Source: Acidisphaera sp. L21
GTDB taxonomy: Bacteria > Pseudomonadota > Alphaproteobacteria > Acetobacterales > Acetobacteraceae
Assembly (NCBI RefSeq): GCF_009765685.1
Contig: NZ_LMUY01000037.1
Span: 34,952-67,882 of the forward strand
DNA length: 32,931 nucleotides
Direction: 5' to 3'
The translations under genes were made by a program, and so were the position numbers. Below, one piece after another: positions 7,490 to 16,037 of the stretch. Positions within the stretch are counted from its first letter, which is position 1. Every line of letters begins with the position of its first letter. A model generated the notes under the pieces. It had not been told where the DNA came from and made no database searches. It worked only from the letters and a program-made list of their open reading frames with translations.

Positions 7490-8500
7490 ATGGCTCGCAA
7501 AAGTCCACGACGACGAATTGGACCTGTTATGCCATGGTCTGTGCAGCCAATAGGTCAGGTGACGGAAGTGGGCACGGTTCATGATCTGATTGAAACGAAG
7601 GGACGCCATGGTGCGCTGAGCAGCGACCTGGATCGTCGAATCGTCGATGCTGCCGCTGCCTACATGGCCGACGAAGATAATGGGATCGGCTTCGTCTACT
7701 CCGGTTGGGCGCAGGCCGCCCTGCCGCATCGGCGGCTGAAGGACGACCAAGCCTGGCAAATCAACTCCGACAAGGTCAAGCTTCTGCTGGAGCCAGGTCG
7801 CCGCGCCTCCGACGATGGGGAGCCGGTTTGGGTGGGGGTTCCCTACGGGTCTCGTGCTCGGCTGATCATGTTGTATCTGCAAACCGAGGCGCTGCGAACG
7901 AACTCGCGCGAAATAGAGCTTGGCAAGTCGTTGCGGGATTGGCTGACCCGACTGGGCATTCCGATCGGCGGCAAATCTCTGCGTGACGTGCGCGAGCAGG
8001 CGGAGCGAATTTCCCGCTGCCGTCTCTCGTTCCACGTGCAGTCGGCGGGCCGCGCGGGGCTGGTGAACCAGAACATCGTAGACGCCGCCATGTTCGTGGA
8101 CGCAGCGGATTCGGGGCAGGGGACGCTATTCCTGGAAACGGCACGCTTGTCCGAAACCTTCTACGAACAGCTCCGCAAACACCCGGTGCCGCTGGAGGAA
8201 GCCGCAATACGCGCCATCAACAACAACTCCATGGCGCTGGATCTGTATTGCTGGCTCGCCTACCGCCTGCACGTGCTCACTGCACCACGCCCCGTCACTT
8301 GGAAGGCCCTGATGGGCCAGTTCGGCACGGCCTATAAGGAGCAATTTCACTTCAAGCCGCGCTTCCTGGAGAACCTGCATCTGGCGTTGGCCGTGTATCG
8401 CGACGCCAAGGTGGATGTCGATGAGCGTGGCCTGATCCTTCGACCGTCCCGGCCGCCCGTGGCACCCAAGCAGGGCGGCTCGTCGCTGCGGTCGGCGTAA
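7490..8500 (+). CDS. Plasmid replication initiator, RepA_C family
   Basis: A 336-residue protein that I recognise as a plasmid-encoded RepA of the RepA_C type (PF04796), chiefly from the block PYGSRARLIMLYLQTEALRT (about residues 119-138), followed by SREIELGKSLRDWLTRLGI and IGGKSLRDVREQAERISRC. Such proteins bind iterons and start replication. The C-terminal third has a winged-helix-like look (MALDLYCWLAYRLH, WKALMGQFG). It is not a RepC of the repABC class. The N-terminus is basic (MARKSPRRR). An inverted iteron core overlaps codons 3-7 at 7496-7509, so the protein probably represses its own synthesis. No good ribosome site precedes ATG 7490; an in-frame ATG at 7529 is an alternative start. 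Confidence 0.88.
   Translation: MARKSPRRRIGPVMPWSVQPIGQVTEVGTVHDLIETKGRHGALSSDLDRRIVDAAAAYMADEDNGIGFVYSGWAQAALPHRRLKDDQAWQINSDKVKLLLEPGRRASDDGEPVWVGVPYGSRARLIMLYLQTEALRTNSREIELGKSLRDWLTRLGIPIGGKSLRDVREQAERISRCRLSFHVQSAGRAGLVNQNIVDAAMFVDAADSGQGTLFLETARLSETFYEQLRKHPVPLEEAAIRAINNNSMALDLYCWLAYRLHVLTAPRPVTWKALMGQFGTAYKEQFHFKPRFLENLHLALAVYRDAKVDVDERGLILRPSRPPVAPKQGGSSLRSA
7496..7509 (-). repeat. Inverted iteron core over the initiator start
   Basis: On the minus strand this reads CGTGGACTTTTGCG, matching the iteron core in 13 of 14 positions (only the variable ninth base differs). It covers codons 3-7 of the initiator gene and begins 58 bases after the start of direct copy five, the same spacing as copies one and two. 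It is a likely autorepression or handcuffing site. Confidence 0.75.
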
Positions 8501-8509
8501 ACATCGCCT

Positions 8510-8523
8510 CGCAAGAGTCCACG
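8510..8523 (-). repeat. Inverted iteron core downstream of the initiator
   Basis: On the minus strand this reads CGTGGACTCTTGCG, again differing from the iteron core only at the variable ninth base. It lies in the 51-base gap between the initiator stop and hyuA, so the initiator could influence hyuA expression or close a loop around its own gene. Confidence 0.65.
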
Positions 8524-8551
8524 GGACAGCCATCGACCGAGGAACCCTGAT

Positions 8552-10552
8552 ATGTCGTCTGCTTCCTGGGAGGTGGGGACCGATATCGGCGGTACCTTCA
8601 CCGATATCATCGCAATCGACACGACCACCGCGGAAATCCGCACCGCCAAGGTGCCTTCCCGCCCCGACGACCCGGTGCGGGCCATGTTGGAGGCGTTGGC
8701 TGCCGTCTCCCTGCAAACGACCGATGTCAAACGCTTCGTGCACGGCACCACCCGCGTCACCAACGCCCTGGTAGAGGAGCGACTGCCCCGCACCGCGCTG
8801 ATCGCCACCGCCGGGTTCGAGGACGTGTTGGAGATTGGACGATATCGCCGGCAGGATCTGTATCGGCTGGATGTGCCGCCGAAATTGCCACCCTTGGTCC
8901 CTGCCGAACTGTGCTTCGGCCTGCAAGAAAGGCTTGACCATACTGGCGCGGTAATGCTCGCGCCCAGCGAGGCGGAACTCGCCCGGTTGGTCGATTGGGT
9001 GCTCGCGAGCCGGGTCGAAAGTGTCGCGATTTCGCTGCTGCACTCCTACGCCAACCCGGTGCACGAGCGGCTGGTGATGGAACGACTGCAAGGCGTCGTG
9101 CGGCACGTTTGTGTCTCCCACGAGATCAATCCAGAGGTGCGGGAGTATGAGCGCACTTCCTCCACCGTGTTCAACGCCGCCGCCATGCCGATCGCGGTGG
9201 AGTATCTGTCGGAGCTGGAAGAACAGCTTCCGATCGGCCCAGGGCTGCAGGTGTTTCACTCCGCGGGCGCGATGGTGCCGGTGGCGGTCGTGAAGAAGCG
9301 GCCCTTGGTGATGGCGATGTCCGGCCCGGCCGCCGGGGTATCCGCCTCCGCCAGCCTCGCCCGTGCACTGGGTCGACCGCGGGTGCTGACGTTCGACATG
9401 GGCGGCACCACAACCGACGTGTGCCTCATCGTGGATGGTGCGGCGGAGATGACGGACACCCGCACTATCGGTGGCCGCCCACTGCGCCAACCGATGCTGG
9501 CCGTGCATTCCATCGGCGCTGGTGGTGGCTCCATCGTGCATCTGGGACCAGGCGGGCTCAGCGTCGGGCCGCACAGCGCCGGGTCGGAGCCGGGGCCGGC
9601 CTGTTACGGGCGGGGCGGCACGCGGGCGACCATCACCGACGCCAATGCCCTGCTGGGCTATTTGGACCCGGCGACCCGGCTGGGTGGTTCCATCCAGCTG
9701 GACCTGGATGCGGCAGCATCCGTAATCGCCCCGATCGCCGACGCCTTGGGCGCCGCGCTGATCGAGACTGCACTCGGCATCATTCAGATCGCTAATGCTG
9801 CGATGGCGCGGGCGCTGCGCCGGGTAACGGTAGAACGCGGCGTGGACGGCCGGGATTGCGCGCTGCTGGCGTTCGGGGGAGGGGGGCCTATGCACGCGGT
9901 GGGCCTGGCCGAAATCTATGGATTGGCGGAGGTCATCGTGCCCACAGCGTCCAGCGCGTTCTCCGCCCTGGGCTGCCTCACCGCGGATTACAGCTTTCTG
10001 CAACAGCAGACCGTGCGCTATCGGCTAGACGAATTGGCGCCGGAGATTTTCGCGGCCCGAATGGAAGATCTAATGGCGCAGGTGACCCAGCCACTATTGG
10101 CCAACGGGATCGCGCTGAACGAGATCGTCACCGAGCATACTGCGCTCGTGCGCTATGCAGCACAAAGCGACGCAACGCCAATCGCCTTTACCATGCCTTT
10201 GAACCCGATGACGCTTGCTGCCGATTTCGCGCAGCGGCACCGCGAGTTGTATGGCTACGCGACATCGGAGCCGCTGGTCATCGAATCCCTCCGCGTGCAG
10301 GCGCGCAAACCGACAAATCCTCGGATTATCAAGCCCGGTCCCAGCCCGGTGCGGCCTTCATGCCAGCGGATCTGCCATTTTCCGGGCGCAACCAACCTGC
10401 AGACGGCAATCCTGGACCGGGGCAGCCTGGCCACCGTCACCGCCGGACCCGCCCTAATTTGCGACGCTTGGTCCACCGTCATGGTCCCGCCGGGCTGGCA
10501 GGCGCGGCCGAACGATATCGGTAATCTCTTTCTTACCCGGTGCGCAGCATGA
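8552..10552 (+). CDS. hyuA: Hydantoinase/oxoprolinase family protein, subunit A
   Basis: A 666-residue protein of the N-methylhydantoinase A/5-oxoprolinase family, whose members use ATP to open hydantoin- or oxoproline-type lactam rings, or carboxylate ketones in the related acetone carboxylases. It has the actin-like nucleotide-binding N-terminus VGTDIGGTFTDI (residues 8-19), VHGTTRVTNALVEE, the second phosphate loop FDMGGTTTDVCLI, GAGGGSIVHL, the GPACYGRGG segment and the GGGGPMHA motif. It is slightly shorter than the usual 680-700 residues. The start is supported by GAGGAA eight to ten bases upstream. It overlaps hyuB by four bases (ATGA), forming the usual two-subunit enzyme. An inverted iteron lies in its leader. 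The substrate cannot be read from sequence. Confidence 0.92.
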   Translation: MSSASWEVGTDIGGTFTDIIAIDTTTAEIRTAKVPSRPDDPVRAMLEALAAVSLQTTDVKRFVHGTTRVTNALVEERLPRTALIATAGFEDVLEIGRYRRQDLYRLDVPPKLPPLVPAELCFGLQERLDHTGAVMLAPSEAELARLVDWVLASRVESVAISLLHSYANPVHERLVMERLQGVVRHVCVSHEINPEVREYERTSSTVFNAAAMPIAVEYLSELEEQLPIGPGLQVFHSAGAMVPVAVVKKRPLVMAMSGPAAGVSASASLARALGRPRVLTFDMGGTTTDVCLIVDGAAEMTDTRTIGGRPLRQPMLAVHSIGAGGGSIVHLGPGGLSVGPHSAGSEPGPACYGRGGTRATITDANALLGYLDPATRLGGSIQLDLDAAASVIAPIADALGAALIETALGIIQIANAAMARALRRVTVERGVDGRDCALLAFGGGGPMHAVGLAEIYGLAEVIVPTASSAFSALGCLTADYSFLQQQTVRYRLDELAPEIFAARMEDLMAQVTQPLLANGIALNEIVTEHTALVRYAAQSDATPIAFTMPLNPMTLAADFAQRHRELYGYATSEPLVIESLRVQARKPTNPRIIKPGPSPVRPSCQRICHFPGATNLQTAILDRGSLATVTAGPALICDAWSTVMVPPGWQARPNDIGNLFLTRCAA

Positions 10553-12129
10553 GCACGCCCGACGCCTTTCTGGTGGAAGTAATCCGCCACGGCCTGTCCG
10601 CGACGGCGGAAGAAATGAGTTTGGTCCTTACCCGGTCCGCCCGTTCGCCATTGCTGCGGGAAGCTGGGGATCTATCCTCCGCCGTTACCGATGCAGAAGG
10701 TGGGTTGGTGGGGCAGGGGCGGGATATCCCTGTGCATCTCGGCGCCATGGCCTACACGGTGCGCGAGTTGCTGAAGGTCGTGCCGGCCGCGACGATGAAG
10801 CCCGGCGACGCGCTGATCTACAATATCGGTCCGCTCGGCGGTAACCATCTGAATGACGTGAAGGTGGTGCGTCCCGTGTTCGTGGATGGTGTGCTGGTGG
10901 CGTTCGCGCTGAGCCTGGCGCATTGGCCGGATATCGGCGGCACCTGGCCGGGCAGTTATTATGCCAAGGCCGTCGACACGTTTCAGGAGGCGATGCGCAT
11001 CCCGCCGCTGCCGATCGCGGATGCCAACGGCGTCAACCGTGCGGTGCTGCAATTCATTTTGGCGAATGTGCGTGATCCGGTAGCGTGCGAGGGTGATCTG
11101 CTGGCTCAGATCGCCGCCACCGCCACGGCAGAACGTCGCATCCTGGAATTATGCGCGCGCCATGGCACCGACACTTTCATCCAAGCAATGCGCCGCCTGC
11201 ACGATTTGTCGGAGGCAGAGATGCGCGCCGCAATCCTGGCTTTGCCAGATGGTGTGTACGAGGGCGAGGATTTCCTGGACGATGGCGGCCCGGACGATGC
11301 GCCCGCGCGCATCCACGTCCGCATCACCATTGCCGGCGACGAGGCGGAGTTCGACCTGTCCGGCAGCAGCGACCGGGTAGGCAATTTCTGCAACACCACG
11401 CCGTTCATCGCGCGCTCCGCCGTGGCCTATGCCGCGCGCATCATGAGTGGGCGGGACATGCAGCAGAATGACGGGGCGTTGCGCCCGCTGCGCATCATCA
11501 CTCGCCCGGGTTCGATTTTCGAGCCGGGGTGGAACGCCGCCGTCGCAGCAGGCAATCACGAGACCTCGATGCGGATCGTGGATGCGGTCTTCAAGGCGAT
11601 GGAAGACGTGATCCCCGAACGCCTCTCCGCCGGTGGGCCAGCCACTTCCGGCCTGTTGGCTTTGGCAGAACCAATGCCGGACCAGAGTTGGCGGATGCTG
11701 TACGAGGTGCACGGCGGCGGCGAGGGTGCGCGGCATGATCGACCCGGCGTGGCCGCGACGCGGGTACATTTGACCAACACGTCCAACACGCCTGCGGAGG
11801 TGATCGAGGCGAATTACGCCATCCGTGTCGAACGCCAGGCGATCCGTCGCGGCGCGGGCGGCGGCGGGCAACATCGTGGCGGCGATGGCGTGATCCGAAG
11901 CTACCGCGTACTGGCGCCTACGATGTTCCTCACCAGTTGTGTGGAGCGGATGACGATCCCGCCCTACGGCCTGGCGGGCGGACTGCCGGGCAAACCCTTC
12001 GCGTTGTGGCTGGATCGGAACGGCAAACGCACCGCCATCTCCGGGAAGACCAACATGGTGCTGCAATATGACGACGTGCTGACCCTGGAGAGTTGCGGCG
12101 GCGGCGGGTATGGCACTCCCGACACCTAA
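10549..12129 (+). CDS. hyuB: Hydantoinase/oxoprolinase family protein, subunit B
   Basis: A 526-residue partner of HyuA. Family signatures are [13 protein letters not shown] near residue 60, the metal/substrate region [24 protein letters not shown], the segment [13 protein letters not shown], and the Gly-rich [11 protein letters not shown] near the end, finishing in the typical GGGGYG tail. I placed the start at ATG 10549, which forms an ATGA overlap with the hyuA stop; a GTG at 10540 would add three residues. The two subunits are expected to form one cytoplasmic, ATP-dependent enzyme for ring opening of cyclic amides. An SDR gene follows after 17 bases. Confidence 0.92.
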   Translation: MSTPDAFLVEVIRHGLSATAEEMSLVLTRSARSPLLREAGDLSSAVTDAEGGLVGQGRDIPVHLGAMAYTVRELLKVVPAATMKPGDALIYNIGPLGGNHLNDVKVVRPVFVDGVLVAFALSLAHWPDIGGTWPGSYYAKAVDTFQEAMRIPPLPIADANGVNRAVLQFILANVRDPVACEGDLLAQIAATATAERRILELCARHGTDTFIQAMRRLHDLSEAEMRAAILALPDGVYEGEDFLDDGGPDDAPARIHVRITIAGDEAEFDLSGSSDRVGNFCNTTPFIARSAVAYAARIMSGRDMQQNDGALRPLRIITRPGSIFEPGWNAAVAAGNHETSMRIVDAVFKAMEDVIPERLSAGGPATSGLLALAEPMPDQSWRMLYEVHGGGEGARHDRPGVAATRVHLTNTSNTPAEVIEANYAIRVERQAIRRGAGGGGQHRGGDGVIRSYRVLAPTMFLTSCVERMTIPPYGLAGGLPGKPFALWLDRNGKRTAISGKTNMVLQYDDVLTLESCGGGGYGTPDT

Positions 12130-12146
12130 GTAGTGAGGCCGAGTCG

Positions 12147-12896
12147 ATGCAGCCTGTTGCGATCGTCACCGGAGGCACGCACGGGATCGGTCGCGCCACT
12201 GCGGAAACATTGGTGGCTGCCGGCTGGCAGGTCGTAGTACAGGGTCGCAGCATTGATGCGGGCGAAACGCTTGCGGCATCTCACCCGCACATCCACTTCG
12301 TCCCCGGTGACATCATCGAGCCAGCCGTCGTCGACAGTCTGGTGTCCCGCGCGGAGGCGCTGGGCGATGGGCGCATCGCGGGGTTGGTGAACAACGCGGG
12401 CAAGGGATTTCGGCGCGCCTTTGCCGGGTCCAGTCTGGCGGACTGGGACGATGTGTTCGCCGTCAACACCCGCAGCGCTTTCATGGTGACGCATCGTGCG
12501 CTTGCAGGGCTGCGGGCAGGGCAGGGGTCGGTCGCCTTCGTCGCCTCCGTGGCTGGGGCTGGGGGCGAGGAGGATCTGTCGATCTATTGTGCATCCAAGG
12601 CGGCGCTCATCGGCCTCGCAAAAGCCCTTGCCGTCGAGCTGGGGCACGAGGTGCGGTTCAACGTCGTCTGCCCCGGCCAGATCGCCACGCGGATGATGGC
12701 CCGGGTACTGGCCGACCCGGCGTTGCAGTCGGCGGTGTCGGCGCGCATTCCGATGCGGCGGATGGGCGAGCCATCGGAGGTGGCCGACGTGCTGGCCTGG
12801 CTGCTGTCGCCGGGATCGAGTTACGTGAACGGCGTGGTGTTCGCCATCGACGGCGGGGAGACAGCCGGGATCAAGGGTCCGCCGCCGGTCGTTTGA
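12147..12896 (+). CDS. Short-chain dehydrogenase/reductase (classical SDR)
   Basis: A 249-residue NAD(P)-dependent oxidoreductase with a complete classical SDR set: cofactor loop TGGTHGIG (residues 8-15), NNAG (82-85), the catalytic Ser in FVASVAG, YCASK with Tyr147 and Lys151, and the PGQIATRM segment after it. ATG 12147 is preferred over the upstream in-frame extension because GTGAGG lies eight bases before it and the length becomes normal for the family. It is the third gene of the hyuAB operon and may oxidise or reduce a product of the hydantoinase step; this is inference. Its stop codon lies inside a 16-base inverted repeat. Confidence 0.9.
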   Translation: MQPVAIVTGGTHGIGRATAETLVAAGWQVVVQGRSIDAGETLAASHPHIHFVPGDIIEPAVVDSLVSRAEALGDGRIAGLVNNAGKGFRRAFAGSSLADWDDVFAVNTRSAFMVTHRALAGLRAGQGSVAFVASVAGAGGEEDLSIYCASKAALIGLAKALAVELGHEVRFNVVCPGQIATRMMARVLADPALQSAVSARIPMRRMGEPSEVADVLAWLLSPGSSYVNGVVFAIDGGETAGIKGPPPVV

Positions 12897-12907
12897 ATGG
12901 ATTCAAA
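12892..12907. promoter_or_regulatory. 16-base inverted repeat at SDR stop codon
   Basis: TTTGAAT-GG-ATTCAAA, a perfect dyad with 7-base arms, overlaps the SDR stop and lies about 93 bases before the HTH-protein gene. It is A/T-rich with no following T-run, so it looks more like a protein-binding operator than a terminator. Confidence 0.4.
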
Positions 12908-12999
12908 TAAGGCTGGTTTTCTCCGGCGATATTTGTCAAATTGCTGTTCATGATATGTTCCGGCATTCGATTCTGGATGTCCGATAGTACGAGGCGATA

Positions 13000-13638
13000 A
13001 TGGCGCGCATTAGCAAGGCGGAGCACCCCCGGATCCTGCAAATGGTCGACGAGGAACACCGCAAGGTGCCCGAGGTCGCGGCCGAGTATGGCTGCACCCC
13101 GGCCAACATCTATGCCTTGCTCGCCAAACTGCGCCGCGCCAAGCCACAGGCAGAGGCAGAACCTGGGCAGGTTGAGGCCGCCGTGGAAGCCGCAGCCGAG
13201 CCCATCGTCGCCTCGGTCGAGCCGGTTGATTTGTTCGAGGCTGCGGCGGTCGAGGCACCGCCAAAGGCTGCATCCAAGCGGCGCAGCAAGACGGCGCCGG
13301 CCATAGTGCCCGACGCCCCGGCGCTAGTCCTCGCTGTTGCCGAGCCTGTGGCACCGGCAGCCCCGCCCCGCCCGGCGCCAGTGTCTGCAACCGTGACGGA
13401 TCTGCCTCGGCGTGGCGCCGCGAAGGGCGGCGGCTTGGGCGCATCTTTGGCCAAACCCGGCTTCGGTCTGATGATGCGTACCGCCGATGGGGACGAGAAC
13501 CTGACGCCTTTCCGCTCACTGGAAGACCTGTTGTCGGCGGTAAAGCCGATTTTGCGTGCGTCTGCTCGCAGTCCCGATGCAGTCTGGTTCTCTATCCAGC
13601 AGATCGACCTGTCTGCCTTGGACAGCGACGCCGCCTGA
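13000..13638 (+). CDS. Unknown protein with N-terminal helix-turn-helix and Ala/Pro-rich linker
   Basis: I do not recognise a named family for this 212-residue protein. Residues 1-45 (ARISKAEHPRILQMVDEEHR, then KVPEVAAEYGCTPANIYALL) look like a helix-turn-helix of the transposase/resolvase type. Residues 46-140 are low-complexity Ala/Glu/Pro with a basic patch (SKRRSKTA). The last 65 residues, from about GGGLGASLAKPGFGLMMRT, form a separate compact segment. The layout suggests a small DNA-associated protein with a tethered C-terminal domain. The start is supported by GAGG seven bases upstream. It is monocistronic, following a 103-base gap that opens with the palindrome at 12892-12907. Confidence 0.75.
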   Translation: MARISKAEHPRILQMVDEEHRKVPEVAAEYGCTPANIYALLAKLRRAKPQAEAEPGQVEAAVEAAAEPIVASVEPVDLFEAAAVEAPPKAASKRRSKTAPAIVPDAPALVLAVAEPVAPAAPPRPAPVSATVTDLPRRGAAKGGGLGASLAKPGFGLMMRTADGDENLTPFRSLEDLLSAVKPILRASARSPDAVWFSIQQIDLSALDSDAA

Positions 13639-13909
13639 GAGCCGTAAAAATAGCGGCATCACGGCAACCAAAGCTTGCCTCCGCCCTCAACCTAATCTCG
13701 CCATGGCTGTTTGCGGCCGCGTGCGAGGAGCGGCGGCAACCCCACCTCACCGATCGCTGGCGCGGCCCAAACCTTCGGATCGTCCTACGGTTGCGCATGT
13801 TAGGGTCAACCGGATGAAATTTTGCGCTGAGTAGGGCGTCCCCGCGCCCGATATAGGTTAGCCTGCGATCACCGGGTCGTCCGGCATAACATCGCGGCGG
13901 GGTTTTTAC
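13639..13909. other. Intergenic region before zwf
   Basis: This is 271 bases without a supportable gene. It should carry the zwf promoter, but I see no convincing -35/-10 pair and no strong terminator. Short open frames crossing it lack ribosome sites and extend into neighbouring genes in other frames. Confidence 0.5.
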
Positions 13910-15370
13910 GTGGTCAAGGTTCCTCCAGGCGTCGGCCCGAAAAATTCGCAAGTCCTTATTCTCGTTGGGGCAACGGGGGATCTCGCTCAGCGCAAATTGC
14001 TGCCGGGCTTGTTCCATCTGGCCCGAGGCGGCTTCATCCCGGGGTGCCGGATCATCGGCGTGTCGCTGGACCAGTTGGACGCAGACGGTTTTCGCCGCCT
14101 GGCGCGGGAGGCGCTGAACCAGTTTTCCACCCGCAAGGTGCACGAGGAAGACTGGCCCGCCTTCGCAGAGACGCTGGATTACGTGCCGATCGCCGCCGGC
14201 CCAGACGCGCTGCGCGCAGCAGTGGAGTCGGCGGAGCGGATGCTGGGCGGCGACACCAGCCGGGTACATTACCTCAGCGTGCCACCCAATGCCGCCCTAT
14301 CCGCCGTGCGGTTGCTGGCGGAGGCGGGCCTGGTGGAACGCTCCCGCGTGATCATGGAAAAGCCGTTCGGCACCGACTTGGCCAGTGCGGTGGCGCTCAA
14401 TGCCAAACTGCACGAGGTGTTTGCAGAGGAACAGATCTTCCGCATCGACCATTTCCTGGGCAAGGAGCCGGCGCAGAACATTCTTGCCTTCCGCTTCGCC
14501 AACGGGTTATTCGAGCCGATCTGGAACCGCAATTTCATCGACCACGTGCAGATCGACGTGCCGGAGACGCTGGGGCTAGGCAAGCGGACCGGGTTCTACG
14601 AGGCGACGGGGGCGTTCCGGGACATGGTGGTGACGCACCTGTTTCAGGTGCTCGCCTTCATGGCGATGGAGCCGCCGACCGCGTTGGAACCGGTTTCGAT
14701 CAGCGAGGAAAAAAACAAGGTGTTCCGTAGCATGGTGCCGCTGGACCCGAAGGACGTCGTTCGTGGGCAATATGTTGGCTACCTAGCGGAAGAAGGCGTC
14801 GATCCGGAATCCGATACCGAGACGTTCATCGCGCTGAAGTGCCACATCGACAATTGGCGCTGGGCCGGCGTGCCGTTCTTCCTGCGCACCGGCAAACGCC
14901 TGGCGGAGGGCCAGCGCATCATCTCCATCGCGTTCCGTGAGCCACCGAAAAGCATGTTCCCGATCGGCTCCGGCGTTGGCGCCCAGGGACCGGACCATCT
15001 CACGTTCGATCTGGCCGATGCGTCCAAACTGTCGCTGTCCTTCTATGGCAAGCGGCCTGGTCCGGGGATGCGGCTGGACAAGCTCAGCCTGCAATTCGCG
15101 ATGAACGACACGGGGCGCATCGATGATGTGCTGGAGGCGTATGAAAGGCTGATCCTGGACGCCATGCGCGGCGACCATACGTTGTTCACCACCGCCGAAG
15201 GGATCGAGCGGTTGTGGCAAGTGTCGACCCCGTTGCTGGAGACGCCGCCGCCGGTTCGGTTGTATTCACCGGGCTCGTGGGGACCAAAATCTATTCACCA
15301 ACTCGTCGCCCCGCATGCCTGGCGCCTGCCGTTCGAGCGTGCTTGGCGTGCACCCGCGACTGGCGATTGA
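13910..15370 (+). CDS. zwf: Glucose-6-phosphate 1-dehydrogenase
   Basis: A 486-residue enzyme that oxidises glucose 6-phosphate to 6-phosphogluconolactone with NAD(P), the entry to the oxidative pentose-phosphate and Entner-Doudoroff routes. It shows the dinucleotide fold motif GATGDLAQRKLLP (from residue 20), EKPFGTDL (from 150) and the active-site signature RIDHFLGKE with catalytic-region His181 and Lys185, plus the C-terminal domain through MNDTGRIDDVLEAYERLILD. The start is GTG at 13910, giving normal length; no better start is seen. It stands alone, without pgl or edd beside it. Central metabolism on the same replicon as a plasmid-type origin points to a chromid or to a second zwf copy. 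Confidence 0.96.
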   Translation: MVKVPPGVGPKNSQVLILVGATGDLAQRKLLPGLFHLARGGFIPGCRIIGVSLDQLDADGFRRLAREALNQFSTRKVHEEDWPAFAETLDYVPIAAGPDALRAAVESAERMLGGDTSRVHYLSVPPNAALSAVRLLAEAGLVERSRVIMEKPFGTDLASAVALNAKLHEVFAEEQIFRIDHFLGKEPAQNILAFRFANGLFEPIWNRNFIDHVQIDVPETLGLGKRTGFYEATGAFRDMVVTHLFQVLAFMAMEPPTALEPVSISEEKNKVFRSMVPLDPKDVVRGQYVGYLAEEGVDPESDTETFIALKCHIDNWRWAGVPFFLRTGKRLAEGQRIISIAFREPPKSMFPIGSGVGAQGPDHLTFDLADASKLSLSFYGKRPGPGMRLDKLSLQFAMNDTGRIDDVLEAYERLILDAMRGDHTLFTTAEGIERLWQVSTPLLETPPPVRLYSPGSWGPKSIHQLVAPHAWRLPFERAWRAPATGD

Positions 15371-15650
15371 GGCGCGCTGAAACAATTGGTCATAGGTGAA
15401 ACAAGTGGCGACACTCCCTGAGAGTGACAGACCGAGTTGTTCGCCCTCAACGGCGAAAGCTGTCTCGTAACGAGGCGTATGCAAGTCGCCGTCGACTGAA
15501 TTTGGTTTTGCGAACGCGCGTTAAGCGGCCCTCATTGCTGGAAATTCATCACGGCTTGGAACTGTCAAGCGATTTTACGTGTTCTGTTGCAACGCATTGA
15601 CTATATGCGGACCACGATCACCAACGATCGACATGGAGTCGCACACGATC
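15371..15650. other. Intergenic region with an imperfect direct repeat
   Basis: This is 280 bases with no supportable gene. TGAAACAATTGG at 15378-15389 and TGAAACAAGTGG at 15397-15408 form a 12-base direct repeat with one mismatch, just after zwf. AACGCGCGTT at 15513-15522 is a 10-base palindrome. A promoter for the next gene must lie here, but I cannot place it with confidence. Confidence 0.4.
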
Positions 15651-16028
15651 ATGGCTAAAGCAGAGACGACAACAAATCGCTCCCCCCGCGGCGCAAAGCC
15701 AGTGAGCCAGGCTTTCTTCACCGCGCTCGACAGCATTCCAGAGGCGTCGCGGGACGCCGTTGCGAAGGCCGCACTGGTGATGATGCGCGACGGGTTGAAG
15801 TTGCAGCGCGAGAAGACCAAGGCAGCAGCGGTTAAGGAAAAGGCTACCGCGGCGAAGACCAAGGCCGCTGCCGCCAAGGAAAAGCCCGCAGCCAAGCCTG
15901 TCGCCAAGAAGGCGGTTGCGAAGAAGCGCGTTGCCAAGGCGAAGCCTGTTGCGGCGGTTGCCGAAGCACCGGCGGCACCTGCAAAGCGTCGTGGCCGCAA
16001 GCCAGCGGCAGTTCCCGCCGCTGCCTAA
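15651..16028 (+). CDS. Lys/Ala-rich histone-H1-like DNA-binding protein
   Basis: A 125-residue protein. The first 45 residues form a plausible helical head (VSQAFFTALDSIPEASRDAV), and the rest is a strongly basic, low-complexity tail built from short Lys-Ala repeats such as KTKAAAAKEK, AKKAVAKKR and a final KRRGRKP AT-hook-like patch. Such tails occur in bacterial histone-H1-like and AlgP-like proteins that bind DNA or RNA nonspecifically and condense it. ATG 15651 was chosen because the sequence MAKAETTTN starts there; ATG 15633 would add six residues, and neither has a good ribosome site. It ends just before a strong hairpin. The function is inferred from composition only. Confidence 0.7.
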   Translation: MAKAETTTNRSPRGAKPVSQAFFTALDSIPEASRDAVAKAALVMMRDGLKLQREKTKAAAVKEKATAAKTKAAAAKEKPAAKPVAKKAVAKKRVAKAKPVAAVAEAPAAPAKRRGRKPAAVPAAA

Positions 16029-16037
16029 TGACCAAAC

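Noticed and set aside
7490-8500. Possible RepC of a standard repABC operon
   Set aside because: The sequence blocks are those of RepA_C-type initiators, and the external iteron origin does not fit RepC, whose origin lies within its own gene.
8126-10003. 625-codon minus-strand open frame opposite hyuA and the initiator end
   Set aside because: It is antisense to a fully recognisable HyuA; length alone is expected in such GC-rich DNA.
13556-13834. 92-codon open frame running from the HTH-protein gene into the intergenic region
   Set aside because: It begins inside the upstream gene without a ribosome site and has no familiar features.
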